Assembly: GCF_024172125.1 (NCBI RefSeq)
Contig: NZ_JAMZEA010000003.1
Location: forward strand, 1 to 64,000
Direction: 5' to 3'
Length of the DNA stretch: 64,000 nucleotides
Source: Actinomadura rupiterrae
Lineage (GTDB): Bacteria > Actinomycetota > Actinomycetes > Streptosporangiales > Streptosporangiaceae
Shown here piece by piece: positions 34,331 through 42,164 of this stretch (the stretch's first letter is position 1; every line of letters begins with the position of its first letter). Made by a program: the position numbers and the translations under genes. A model generated the notes under the pieces. It had not been told where the DNA came from. It saw only the letters and a program-made list of their open reading frames with translations, and searched no databases.

Positions 34331-34431
34331 TCGTCTGGACGCGTCGCACCTGCGGTGAGGGGTGGCTGGTGCGGCGGCACGCCGGGGCGGGGATGGACGA
34401 GGTGGTTGAGCAGGCCAAATAGCATGTGTCC

Positions 34432-35202
34432 ATGGGTTGGACGCGTTATGTGGCGATCGGTGACTCCTTCAGCGAGGGCATCGGGGACGAGTACCCCGAC
34501 GGGCGTCCGCGCGGGTGGGCCGACCGGGTGGCCGAGGCGCTCGCCGAGCGCGAGGACGGCTTCACCTACGCCAACCTCGCGGTGCGGGGGAAGCTGCTCG
34601 GGCAGATCATCGAGACCCAGCTCCCGGCCGCGCTGGAGCTCGGCCCCGACCTGGTGAGCGTGTCCGGCGGTGGCAACGACCTGCTGCGTCCCGGCACGGA
34701 CGTGGACGAGCTGGCCGCCTCGATGGAGCAGGCCGTCGCGCGGCTCCGGGCGGCGGGCGCGGACGTCGTCCTGTTCACCGGGGTGGACCCGTCCGACTCG
34801 GCGGTCATCCGGCTGACCCGCGACCGCGTGGCCCGCTACAACGACCACCTCCGCGACATCGCCGCCCGCCACGGCGCGCACGTCGTCGACCAGTGGACGA
34901 TGCAGATCCTCCGCGACTGGAGGATGTGGGGGATCGATCGCCTGCATATGAGCAAGGAAGGGCATCGACGGGTCGCGCTGGCCGTCCTGGAAGCGATCGG
35001 CGTCCCGGACGCGGGCGACTGGCGCGAGCCGCAGCTCGTCCCGCTGCCCAAGCTGAGCCGCGGCGCGCAGCTCCTCTTCGACGTCCGCTGGGCCCGCGGC
35101 CACCTGCTCCCGTGGATCGGCCGCCGCCTGCGCGGCCACTCGTCCGGCGACGAGGTCGCCGCCAAGCGCCCCACCCTCGAACCCGTCGAACTCCCCGGAT
35201 AG
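34432..35202 (+). CDS. SGNH/GDSL-family hydrolase
   Basis: A 256-aa esterase/lipase-like hydrolase. Block I is IGDSFSEG with the catalytic serine near residue 12, block II has the glycine in NLAVRGKLLGQ, block III is SGGGNDLL, and block V is DRLHMSKEGH with the catalytic Asp and His. There is no signal peptide, so it is probably cytoplasmic. The C-terminal 50 residues (WARGHLLPWIGRRLRG) form an extra segment. ATG 34432 is preferred to a GTG two codons earlier. Substrate unknown. Confidence 0.88.
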   Translation: MGWTRYVAIGDSFSEGIGDEYPDGRPRGWADRVAEALAEREDGFTYANLAVRGKLLGQIIETQLPAALELGPDLVSVSGGGNDLLRPGTDVDELAASMEQAVARLRAAGADVVLFTGVDPSDSAVIRLTRDRVARYNDHLRDIAARHGAHVVDQWTMQILRDWRMWGIDRLHMSKEGHRRVALAVLEAIGVPDAGDWREPQLVPLPKLSRGAQLLFDVRWARGHLLPWIGRRLRGHSSGDEVAAKRPTLEPVELPG

Positions 35203-35368
35203 CCGAGCCCGCGCCCGACCCGTCCGCCCGCCGGTCCGTACGGAAACCGGCGAACGCCGAGAGATCGCCGGACGCCGAGAGATCGGGCGGCCCCTGAGAG
35301 ACCGGCGAACGTTCGTCGGACGCTGAGAGATCGGCGGGCGCCCCAGCACTGGCGGACGGGGCGGCGGA

Positions 35369-36367
35369 TCAGGCGGAGCGGCGGGAGCGGGGTTTGGGCG
35401 ACTCGCTCTTCTTCGCGGTCTTGGCCGACGTGCTCTTCTTCGCTGCGGTCTTGCGGGTCGTTCCGCCGCGGGCTCGGGTGCCGCCCTCGCCGGACGTGCC
35501 GCCGGAGGCGGCGCGCTTCTTGGTGGTCGCGGCCTTCTTCGAGGTTGCGGACTTCTTCGCCGGGGCGCTCTTCTTCGCCGTCCCTGAGCCGCCGCGGCCC
35601 TTCTTGGCGGCCTCCACGCTCGCGCGCAGGGCGCTGAGCAGGTCGGCGGCCGGGGCCTCGCCCTCCTCCTCGGCGGGCTGGACGACCTCGCGCCCCTCGA
35701 CCTTGGCCTCGATGACCGATTCGAGCGCCTCGCGGTAGGTGTCCTTGTACTGGCCGGGGTCGAAGTCGCCGGACATGCTGTCGATCAGCGAGGTCGCCAT
35801 GGTCAGCTCCTGGCGGCGGACGTCGATGTCCTCGTCCAGGAAGGGGAAGTCGGCGGTGCGGACCTCGTCCGGCCAGAGCATCGTCTCCAGCACGAAGACG
35901 CCCTCGCGGACGCGCAGCGTGGCCAGGGACTCGCGCTGCCGCAGCGCGACCTTCACCAGCGCGACCTTGCCGGACTCCTCCAGCGCGTCCCTGAGCAGGA
36001 CGTACGGCTTGACGCCCTGCGAGTCGGGTTCGAGGAAGTAGGACTTGTTGAAGTAGATCGGGTCGACCTCCTCGGCGTCCACGAACTCCAGGACGTCCAC
36101 CCGGCGGCTGCTGCTCAGCGGCAGGTCCGCGAAGTCCTCGTCGGTCAGGACGACCATCTCGCCCGACGGCAGCTCGAAGCCCTTGGCGATGTCGGAGTAG
36201 GCGACCTCCTCGCCGTCCAGCGTGCAGACCCGCTTGTAGCGGATCCGGCCGCCGTCCTCCCGGTGGACCTGGTGGAAGGACACGTCCCGCTGCTCGGTCG
36301 CCGAGTACAGCTTGACCGGGATCGTGACCAGGCCGAACGAGATCGCGCCCTTCCAGATGCTGCGCAT
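35369..36367 (-). CDS. ku: Ku protein (non-homologous end joining)
   Basis: A 332-aa bacterial Ku homodimer subunit that binds DNA ends and recruits LigD. The Ku core (about 1-255) begins MRSIWKGAISFGLVTIPVKLYSATE and includes RYKRVC, the KSYFLEPD segment and the LDEDIDVRRQEL helix. The last 75 residues are a Lys/Ala/Ser/Thr-rich tail with AKK and SKK repeats, a known variable Ku extension thought to aid DNA binding and sliding. It is divergent from the LigD ligase gene, sharing a 136-bp promoter region. Confidence 0.95.
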   Translation of the reverse strand: MRSIWKGAISFGLVTIPVKLYSATEQRDVSFHQVHREDGGRIRYKRVCTLDGEEVAYSDIAKGFELPSGEMVVLTDEDFADLPLSSSRRVDVLEFVDAEEVDPIYFNKSYFLEPDSQGVKPYVLLRDALEESGKVALVKVALRQRESLATLRVREGVFVLETMLWPDEVRTADFPFLDEDIDVRRQELTMATSLIDSMSGDFDPGQYKDTYREALESVIEAKVEGREVVQPAEEEGEAPAADLLSALRASVEAAKKGRGGSGTAKKSAPAKKSATSKKAATTKKRAASGGTSGEGGTRARGGTTRKTAAKKSTSAKTAKKSESPKPRSRRSA

Positions 36368-36503
36368 GGACTGCTCATACCCACGTCACGACGCCGAACG
36401 CGTTCGATTTCGCCCCAGACCGTCCAGGACGGGCACGGCGGTCGCGCCGCGGCGGGCCCGGGAGATCCTTTTCCGGGGCGCGGACCGGGGTAGGAACGGC
36501 GTT

Positions 36504-37478
36504 ATGACCATGCCGTGGCCCGTGGAGCCGATGACGGCCGTCACCGGCGATCTCCCCGACGACACCGCGCGCTGGGGCCTGGAGCTCAAGTGGGACGGTG
36601 TGCGCGTGCTGACCGGCGTGTCCGCGGACGGCGTCCGGGCGGTGTCCCGGCGCGGCGCGGACGTGCTGTCCCACTACCCCGAGCTGTCCGGGCTGGCCGA
36701 CCTGCTCCCCCACCACGACGTGGTCCTGGACGGCGAGGTGGTCGCGTTCGAGGACGGCCGGCCGAGCTTCGCCAGGCTCCAGCGGCGGATGCACGTGGCC
36801 CGCCCCGGCCCGCGGCTGATCCGCGAGGTGCCCGTCCGGTACGTGGCGTTCGACCTGCTCTTCCTGGACGGCCGGACGCTGTTCGACACCCCCTACGCCG
36901 AGCGCCGCGCGCTGCTGGCCGAGCTGGAACTGGCCGCGACCGGCCCGGTGGAGGTCCCGCCGTACCTGGACGGCTCGGACCGCGCGCAGGTGACCGAGCT
37001 GATGGCCTTCACGCAGGAGCAGGGCCTGGAGGGCCTGATGGCCAAGCGGCTCGACTCGCCGTACCGGTCCGGCCGCCGGGTGGACTTCTGGCGCAAGATC
37101 AAGAACTTCCACACCCAGGAGGTCGTGGTCTGCGGCTGGAAGCCGGGCCGCGGCCGGCGCGAGGGCGGCGTCGGGTCGCTGCTGCTCGGCGAGTACGACC
37201 CGAAGGGCCGGCTGTGCTTCGTCGGGCACGTCGGCACCGGCTTCAGCGACCGGGCGCTGGACGAGCTGTACGAGGCGCTGTGGCCGCTGCGCCGCCCGGA
37301 CAGCCCGTTCGACGACGAGGTCCCGCGGGATGTCGCCCGGGACGCGCAGTGGGTTGAACCGCGGCTCGTCGGGGAGGTCGCCTATGCCGTCCGGACCAGG
37401 GACGACCGGCTGCGCTTCCCGTCCTGGCGGGGCCTCCGCGACGACAAGGACCCGCAGGAGGTCACCCGTGAACCCTGA
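36504..37478 (+). CDS. ligD: ATP-dependent DNA ligase domain of LigD (stand-alone)
   Basis: A 324-aa ligase that seals breaks during end joining. The adenylation motif is ELKWDGVR (Lys29), followed by SRRGAD, LDGEVVAF, YVAFDLLFLDG, EGLMAKRL and WRKIKN. The OB-fold domain carries LLLGEYDPKGRLCFVGHVGTGF. No nuclease (PE) or polymerase domain is fused; the polymerase is a separate gene. The start is ATG 36504 with TAGGAACG upstream. Its stop overlaps the GTG of a 34-codon frame, and the last residues (DPQEVTREP) are duplicated at the end of that small frame. Confidence 0.93.
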   Translation: MTMPWPVEPMTAVTGDLPDDTARWGLELKWDGVRVLTGVSADGVRAVSRRGADVLSHYPELSGLADLLPHHDVVLDGEVVAFEDGRPSFARLQRRMHVARPGPRLIREVPVRYVAFDLLFLDGRTLFDTPYAERRALLAELELAATGPVEVPPYLDGSDRAQVTELMAFTQEQGLEGLMAKRLDSPYRSGRRVDFWRKIKNFHTQEVVVCGWKPGRGRREGGVGSLLLGEYDPKGRLCFVGHVGTGFSDRALDELYEALWPLRRPDSPFDDEVPRDVARDAQWVEPRLVGEVAYAVRTRDDRLRFPSWRGLRDDKDPQEVTREP

Positions 37479-37572
37479 CCGTGAGATGGACGCAGGGGCG
37501 AGCGAGGCCGCTGAGTCCAACAGGGACGTGAGCCCTGGCGAGGAGCCGCAGGAGGTGGGGCGTGAGCCCTGA
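37468..37572 (+). CDS. 34-aa mini-ORF formed by duplication of the ligase/polymerase junction
   Basis: A short frame beginning at a GTG with GCAGGAGGT 5 nt upstream, overlapping the ligase stop, and ending in the sequence EEPQEVGREP, nearly the ligase C-terminus (DPQEVTREP). At its end the same GCAGGAGGT and GTG arrangement is repeated for the polymerase gene, 94 bp later. So the segment is a tandem duplication of the junction, and the mini-ORF begins MNPDRE like the polymerase MSPEKQ. It may act as a translational relay between the two genes; a peptide function is doubtful. Confidence 0.5.
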   Translation: MNPDREMDAGASEAAESNRDVSPGEEPQEVGREP

Positions 37573-38461
37573 GAAGCAGGTCGTCCAGGTCGACGGGCGC
37601 GACCTCGCCCTGTCGAACCTGCACAAGGAGCTGTACCCGCACTTCGCCAAGGGCGAGGTGATCGACTACTACGTCAAGATCGCGCCGGTGCTGCTGCCGC
37701 ACCTGCGGGACCGTCCGGCGACCCGCAAGCGGTATCCGGACGGCGTGGACGGCGGGTCGTTCTTCGAGAAGAACGCCCCGTCCCACACGCCGGACTGGGT
37801 GCGGAAGGCGACGATCCCGACGCCGGGCAGCTCGCGCGGCCGCGACACCCTCGACTTCGTCGTGATCGACGACCTGCCGACGCTGGTGTGGTGCGCGAAT
37901 TTGGCGGCGCTGGAGCTGCACATCCCGCAGTGGAAGGTGGGGCCGCGCGGCGGCCTGCATCCGCCTGACCTCATGGTTTTCGACCTGGACCCGGGCGCGC
38001 CCGCGAGCATCCTGGACGCGCGGAAGGTGGCCGTCCTGCTGCGGGACCTGCTGGACGCCGACGGCCTGGCGTCCTACCCCAAGACCAGCGGGAAGAAGGG
38101 CCTGCACCTCTACGTCCCGGTCGAGGAGACCGACCGGACGTCGGAGTACGCCAAGAAGGCCGCGCAGCGCCTCGCCGCCGACCACCCGGACCTGGTCGTC
38201 GCGAAGATGGGGCGCGACCTGCGCAAGGGCAAGATCTTCGTCGACTGGAGCCAGAACAACCCGGCGAAGACGACCGTCGCGCCGTACTCGCTGCGCGCGA
38301 CGTCCGAGCCCGCGGTGTCCACGCCGATCACCTGGGACGAGCTGGAGGCCGCCAAGACCAAGGACGACCTGGACTTCGGCCCGGACGACGTCCTCGCCCG
38401 CGTCGAGCGGCACGGAGACCTGCTGGAACCCCTCCTCACCGACCACCAGCCCCTCCCCTGA
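37562..38461 (+). CDS. ligD: LigD polymerase (primase-polymerase) domain protein
   Basis: A 299-aa AEP-type polymerase that fills gaps with ribo- or deoxynucleotides before ligation. Visible: LSNLHKELYP at the N-terminus, RKRYPDGV, the catalytic aspartate pair in MVFDLDPG (about 138-144), YPKTSGKKGLHLYVP with the nucleotide-binding histidine, and KIFVDWSQNN with the third acid. Translation depends on GCAGGAGGT ending 5 nt before the GTG. It follows the ligase and mini-ORF in one transcript. A terminator-like hairpin lies just downstream. Confidence 0.93.
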   Translation: MSPEKQVVQVDGRDLALSNLHKELYPHFAKGEVIDYYVKIAPVLLPHLRDRPATRKRYPDGVDGGSFFEKNAPSHTPDWVRKATIPTPGSSRGRDTLDFVVIDDLPTLVWCANLAALELHIPQWKVGPRGGLHPPDLMVFDLDPGAPASILDARKVAVLLRDLLDADGLASYPKTSGKKGLHLYVPVEETDRTSEYAKKAAQRLAADHPDLVVAKMGRDLRKGKIFVDWSQNNPAKTTVAPYSLRATSEPAVSTPITWDELEAAKTKDDLDFGPDDVLARVERHGDLLEPLLTDHQPLP

Positions 38462-38472
38462 CGCCTTCGATC

Positions 38473-38491
38473 CGGCCCCACCGGGGGGCCG
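38473..38491 (+). terminator. hairpin after the LigD genes
   Basis: CGGCCCC and GGGGCCG form a 7-bp GC stem around a 5-base loop, 12 bp after the polymerase stop. Confidence 0.55.
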
Positions 38492-38500
38492 CTCCGGAAT

Positions 38501-38515
38501 ATACGGATGCCGTAT
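38501..38515 (+). promoter_or_regulatory. palindrome ATACGG-ATG-CCGTAT, possible operator
   Basis: A perfect 6-bp inverted repeat with a 3-base spacer in an AT-richer patch, about 80 bp before the flavoprotein start. The form ACGG-N3-CCGT resembles operators of TetR-family repressors, but no regulator can be assigned. Confidence 0.35.
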
Positions 38516-38595
38516 GTGTTCGAACCGGCACTCTCCGCCGCCGTTGTCGGTCACCATGAGGTGCGGGGACATGACGAGGGGTGCCGGAGGCAGAG

Positions 38596-39948
38596 TTGTC
38601 GCAGAATCACTTCGACGTCGTCGTGCTGGGCGGCGGGTCGGCGGGCGAGCCGGCCGCGGCCGCCCTCGCCCGCGCCGGGCGGGACGTCGCGCTCGTGGAG
38701 AACCGCCTGGTCGGCGGCGAGTCCCCGTACTTCGCCTGCGTCCCGTCCAAGTCGCTGCTGCTGTCGGCGCGGCGCGGCGAGACCTGGGAGCTGGCCGTCG
38801 CGCGCCGGGACGAGGTCACCGGGAACCTCGACGACGACCGCGCGGTCGCCCGGATGGCCGAGGCCGGGGTGACCGTCCTGCGCGGCTGGGGACGGGTCGC
38901 CGGACCGGGCGTCCTGGACGTGGACGGCGCGGAGCACCGGTTCGACGACCTGGTCATCAGCACCGGCAGCGAGCCGGCGGTCCCGGACGTCGAGGGCCTC
39001 GGCGACGTCCCGGTATGGACGAGCGACGAGGCGCTGACCGTCCCGGACCTGCCGCGCCGCCTGGTCGTCCTCGGCGGCGGGCCGGTCGGGTGCGAGATGG
39101 CCCAGGTGTACGCGGCGTTCGGGTCGGCGGTCACGGTGGTCGAGGCGTCCGGGCGGCTGCTGACGGCCGAGGCGCCGTTCGCCGGGGAGGTGCTCGCCGA
39201 GGCGCTCCGCCGGGTGGGCGTGGACCTGCGGCTCGGCGCGGAGCCCGCACGCGTCGAGCGCGGCCCGGTCGGGCTGCGCCTGTGGCTCTCGGACGGCGGG
39301 GTCGTCGAGGCCGACCGGATCCTGGTCGCGGCCGGGCGCCGCCCGCGCGTCGAGGGCCTCGGGCTGGAGACGCTCGGCGTGGACGTCCAGGCCGGGCATC
39401 CCCTTCCGGTGGACGCGACGTGCCAGGTCCGGCTGGGCGACGAGGAGACCTCCGAGGAGGACGGGCCCGGCGGCGGGGTCTGGGCGGCCGGGGACGTGAC
39501 CGGCGTCGCGCGGACCACGCACGCGGCCCGCTACCAGGCGCGCGTGGTCGTCTCGAACGTCCTGGGGAAGCGCCGCGAGGCCGACTACCGGGCGATCCCG
39601 CGGGTGGTCTACACGGCGCCGACCGTCTACACGGTGGGCGTCAGCCCCGTCCAGGCCGAGCGGGACGGGCAGGCGCTGATCACGGCCGGATGCGACCTGT
39701 CCGCCACGGCGCGCGCGTCCGTGGACGCCGACGACCGGGGCCGGGTCGAGCTGTACGCGGACGCCGAACGCGGGCTGCTCGTGGGCGCCGCGGCGGTCGG
39801 GCTCTACGCTGAGGAGTGGATGAGCGAGATCGCGCTGGCGATCCGGGCGGAGACGCCGCTCAGCCTGCTCACCGACGTCGTGCACGCGTTCCCCACGTTC
39901 GGGGAGGCCGTGGAGGCGCCGCTGCGGGAGCTGGCCGGACGGCTGTGA
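38596..39948 (+). CDS. FAD-dependent pyridine nucleotide-disulfide oxidoreductase family protein lacking the redox cysteine pair
   Basis: A flavoprotein of about 450 aa with the dihydrolipoamide-dehydrogenase fold. FAD-binding GGGSAGEPAAAALA at the N-terminus, NAD(P)-binding VVLGGGPVGCEMAQ in the middle, AAGDVTGVA for FAD, and a C-terminal dimer domain ending HAFPTFGEAVE with the conserved His and Glu. The usual GGTC-x4-C motif reads GGESPYFACVPSK, so only the second Cys remains and no disulfide can form. Such proteins can act as quinone reductases or diaphorases (as Rv3303c LpdA does). TTG 38596 has GGAGG 5 nt upstream and gives a normal N-terminus; GTG 38581 is the alternative. Confidence 0.85.
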   Translation: MSQNHFDVVVLGGGSAGEPAAAALARAGRDVALVENRLVGGESPYFACVPSKSLLLSARRGETWELAVARRDEVTGNLDDDRAVARMAEAGVTVLRGWGRVAGPGVLDVDGAEHRFDDLVISTGSEPAVPDVEGLGDVPVWTSDEALTVPDLPRRLVVLGGGPVGCEMAQVYAAFGSAVTVVEASGRLLTAEAPFAGEVLAEALRRVGVDLRLGAEPARVERGPVGLRLWLSDGGVVEADRILVAAGRRPRVEGLGLETLGVDVQAGHPLPVDATCQVRLGDEETSEEDGPGGGVWAAGDVTGVARTTHAARYQARVVVSNVLGKRREADYRAIPRVVYTAPTVYTVGVSPVQAERDGQALITAGCDLSATARASVDADDRGRVELYADAERGLLVGAAAVGLYAEEWMSEIALAIRAETPLSLLTDVVHAFPTFGEAVEAPLRELAGRL

Positions 39949-40007
39949 CGCCCGGCCGCCCGGCCCGTCCGGGCGCGCTCGCCGACGCCTAGGGGGAAGG
40001 ACGCACG

Positions 40008-40211
40008 ATGAGCGAGACCGAGGGCCTGGAGCCCCGGACCGACGACGACGCGCCGGACGACGCGCCGGAGGCCGACGCCGCCGAGCAGCGCGCCGACCTG
40101 CTGCCCGGGGACGACGACGCGCGGGACGGGCAGCGCCCGATGGACGCCGACGAGGCCGACTACGCCGACCAGGGCCGCTCGGTGGCCCTCGACGAGGACG
40201 ACTACCGCTGA
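40008..40211 (+). CDS. small acidic hypothetical protein, 67 aa
   Basis: A highly acidic (about 27 Asp/Glu) and probably disordered protein, with a C-terminal segment DYADQGRSVALDEDDYR that looks like a conserved short motif. No family was recognised. ATG start preceded by GGGGAAGGA at a suitable distance. It lies 59 bp after the flavoprotein gene and could share its transcript. Confidence 0.6.
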   Translation: MSETEGLEPRTDDDAPDDAPEADAAEQRADLLPGDDDARDGQRPMDADEADYADQGRSVALDEDDYR

Positions 40212-40287
40212 CCGTCCCGCCGCTCCCGTGCCCTAGGGTTGCGGGAGTGGCGGGAGGGACACGCGCGGCGACGCGAACGGGCACGTG

Positions 40288-40306
40288 GGTGACCTTCGAG
40301 GTTACC
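40288..40306 (+). promoter_or_regulatory. possible TetR operator, GGTGACC-TTCGA-GGTTACC
   Basis: A 19-bp near-perfect palindrome with one mismatch between the 7-bp arms. It is followed 5 bp later by TAGGAT, a plausible -10 element, upstream of the TetR gene. The arrangement suits autorepression by that regulator; this is inference. Confidence 0.4.
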
Positions 40307-40381
40307 GGCGCGTAGGATGGTGGGATTGACTCCAGCGGCGGACGACCCCCGGACCGCCGCACTGATCGGTGATCGGAGAGT

Positions 40382-41005
40382 GTGGTGACCGCGACCCCGG
40401 ACGCCCGCCCCCGTGGCACGCGCCTGCCGCGTCTGGCCAGGCGCAGGCAGCTGCTCGGCGCAGCGCAGGAGGTGTTCGTCGCCCAGGGCTACCACGCCGC
40501 GGCGATGGACGAGATCGCCGAGCGGGCGGGTGTCAGCAAGCCCGTGCTGTACCAGCACTTCCCGGGCAAGCTGGAACTGTACCTGGCGCTGCTCGACGAG
40601 CACGCCGAGGCGCTGGTCCGCACCGTCCGGGAGGCCCTGGCGTCCACCAGCGACAACAAGCTGCGCGTCCAGGCGGCCATGCAGGCGTTCTACGACTTCG
40701 TGGCCGGGGACGGCGAGGCCTACCGGCTGGTCTTCGAGTCCGACCTGCGCAACGTGGCGCCCGTCCGCGCGCGGGTCGAGCGCGCCAACACCCAGTGCGC
40801 CGAGATGGTCGCCCAGGTGATCGCCGAGGACACCGGCGCCGACAGCGACGAGGCGCACCTGCTCGGCATGGGCCTGGTCGGCATGGCCGAGGTCAGCGCC
40901 CGCTACTGGCTCGGCCAGCACGGCAAGATCCCCAAGGACACCGCCGAGAAGATGATCGCCCGCCTCGCCTGGCGCGGCATCTCCGGCTTCCCGCGTACCC
41001 ATTGA
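40382..41005 (+). CDS. TetR/AcrR family transcriptional regulator
   Basis: A 207-aa repressor-type regulator. The helix-turn-helix domain (about 20-66) reads RRQLLGAAQEVFVAQGY, MDEIAERAGVSKPVLYQHF and PGKLELYLALL. The ligand domain follows, with an acidic VAGDGEAYRLVFESDLRN helix. Target genes are unknown. Gene order with the DUF3107 gene next door equals Rv3208-Rv3208A in M. tuberculosis. GTG start (a second GTG follows at once). The gene's 3' end is repeated five more times directly downstream. Confidence 0.9.
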   Translation: MVTATPDARPRGTRLPRLARRRQLLGAAQEVFVAQGYHAAAMDEIAERAGVSKPVLYQHFPGKLELYLALLDEHAEALVRTVREALASTSDNKLRVQAAMQAFYDFVAGDGEAYRLVFESDLRNVAPVRARVERANTQCAEMVAQVIAEDTGADSDEAHLLGMGLVGMAEVSARYWLGQHGKIPKDTAEKMIARLAWRGISGFPRTH

Positions 41006-41154
41006 CCCTCCGGCTCCGCGCGTACGTATTGAGCCTCCGGCTCCGTGCGTACCCATTGAGCCTCCGGCTCCGTGCGTACCCATTGAGCCTCCGGCTCCGT
41101 GCGTACCCATTGAGCCTCCGGCTCCGTGCGTACCCATTGAGCCTCCGGCTCCGC
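40993..41154 (+). repeat. six 27-bp tandem units starting in the TetR gene end
   Basis: Units start at 40993, 41020, 41047, 41074, 41101 and 41128. The first contains the last codons and stop of the TetR gene (CGTACCCATTGA), and the other five repeat the same sequence with the stop in the same frame, since 27 is nine codons. Copies three to six are nearly identical, pointing to recent expansion. Each unit also contains the small hairpin GAGCC-TCC-GGCTC just after the stop. Confidence 0.93.
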
Positions 41155-41155
41155 G

Positions 41156-41275
41156 CCCTCGCCTAAAGGCTCGGGCGCGGCCCGGAAGCTCGTGCGAACG
41201 CTGCATCGCTTCGCGATCAACCGCGCGGGACTCGCCTGCGGCGTCGTCCCGCACGGTTGGTAACGCGTTCGCGCC
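41156..41275 (+). repeat. dispersed structured intergenic element, copy B
   Basis: A second copy of the element seen at 3617 and 50980. Shared parts are CTCGCCTA-x-AGGCTC, GCGAACGCTG, GCATCGCTTCGCGATCAACC, a variable loop and GGTTGGTAACGCGTTCGCGC. The inner loop arms differ (CGCGCGGGAC...GTCCCGCACGG) but still pair, which indicates that structure is kept. It lies directly behind the 27-bp array, and the two together fill the 402-bp gap before the DUF3107 gene. Confidence 0.75.
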
Positions 41276-41407
41276 GGTTGCGCTCGCCGACTCGTCCGGG
41301 TATGCGTTCGCGGCGGTCGGGGACGGCGATCCGGGGCCCGGGCGTGGCAGCATCGAGGGGTGCCGTCCTTCCGGGCGGCGCGTTCACCTTGAGACGGGAG
41401 CTATCGC

Positions 41408-41641
41408 GTGCAGGTACGCATCGGGGTGCAGTTCGTCCCCAAGGAGCTGGTGGTCGAGACCTCGCTGTCGGCGGACGAGGTCCAGCGCGTCCTCGCCGAG
41501 GCGCTCGCCGAGTCCGGCGGCGTGTTCGTGCTGCAGGACAGCAAGGCCGGGCGGGTCGTGATCCCGGCCGCGCACGTCGGCTACCTGGAGATCGCCGAGG
41601 ACGAGGGCCGCTCGGTCGGGTTCGGCACCACCTACACCTGA
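41408..41641 (+). CDS. DUF3107 family protein (TB9.4-like)
   Basis: A 77-aa protein of a family found across Actinobacteria and known in M. tuberculosis as TB9.4 (Rv3208A). The sequence MQVRIGVQFVPKELVVET and the closing VIPAAHVGYLEIAEDEGRSVGFG are characteristic. The function is unknown; it is small, soluble and mixed alpha/beta. GTG start with GGGAG 8 nt upstream. The next gene is a small membrane protein in the same direction, 113 bp on. Confidence 0.9.
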   Translation: MQVRIGVQFVPKELVVETSLSADEVQRVLAEALAESGGVFVLQDSKAGRVVIPAAHVGYLEIAEDEGRSVGFGTTYT

Positions 41642-41754
41642 TCGGCCGGTGCCGGGCGGGGACGTTTGAATCCGGCACACGGGGCATACCGACCACCGAC
41701 AGGCCACCCGCACCCCCGCGGGGCGTCCCGAACACGGAACGGTGATCGAAAGTC

Positions 41755-42039
41755 ATGCTCACGGTCCTCTGGTTCATCGTGGTGGGGGCGGTGATCGGCG
41801 CGCTCGCGCGCCTGCTGGTCCCCGGCCGCAACCCGATCGGCATCCTGCTGACCATCGGCGTCGGCGTGGTCGGCGCGATCCTCGGCGGACTCATCGCCAG
41901 CGCGCTCGGCGCCGGCTCGTTCGTCGCCTTCGTCTTCGCCGTGATCATCGCGGCGGTCGGCGTGGTGGCGCTGACCTCGCACGGCACGGGCCGCTGGGGC
42001 TCGGGCCGCTGGGGCAGGCGCCGCCGCAGCTACTTCTAG
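41755..42039 (+). CDS. GlsB/YeaQ/YmgE family stress-response membrane protein
   Basis: A 94-aa integral membrane protein with three hydrophobic helices (about 1-20, 28-50, 55-76). It begins with the family pattern IVVGAVIGALARLLVPGRNPIGI and has Gly-rich helices (GVVGAILGGLIAS). The exact function is unknown; homologues are annotated as transglycosylase-associated or stress proteins. The C-terminal RWGSGRWGRRRRSYF tail is strongly basic and carries a duplicated RWG. A terminator follows. Confidence 0.88.
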   Translation: MLTVLWFIVVGAVIGALARLLVPGRNPIGILLTIGVGVVGAILGGLIASALGAGSFVAFVFAVIIAAVGVVALTSHGTGRWGSGRWGRRRRSYF

Positions 42040-42085
42040 ACCCCCTGTGACGGCCGCCGCGAGGCGGCCGCCCGGCCCCGCTGGT

Positions 42086-42119
42086 CCGGAGCCCCCGTGC
42101 CCGCACACGGGGGCTCCGG
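42086..42119 (+). terminator. terminator hairpin after the YeaQ-like gene
   Basis: A 14-bp perfect stem, CCGGAGCCCCCGTG with its complement, around CCCGCA, 47 bp after the stop codon. Confidence 0.82.
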
Positions 42120-42164
42120 CGCGTCCGGCCCCGTCCAGGACGTCCCGGACGGCCCCTGGGCGAT

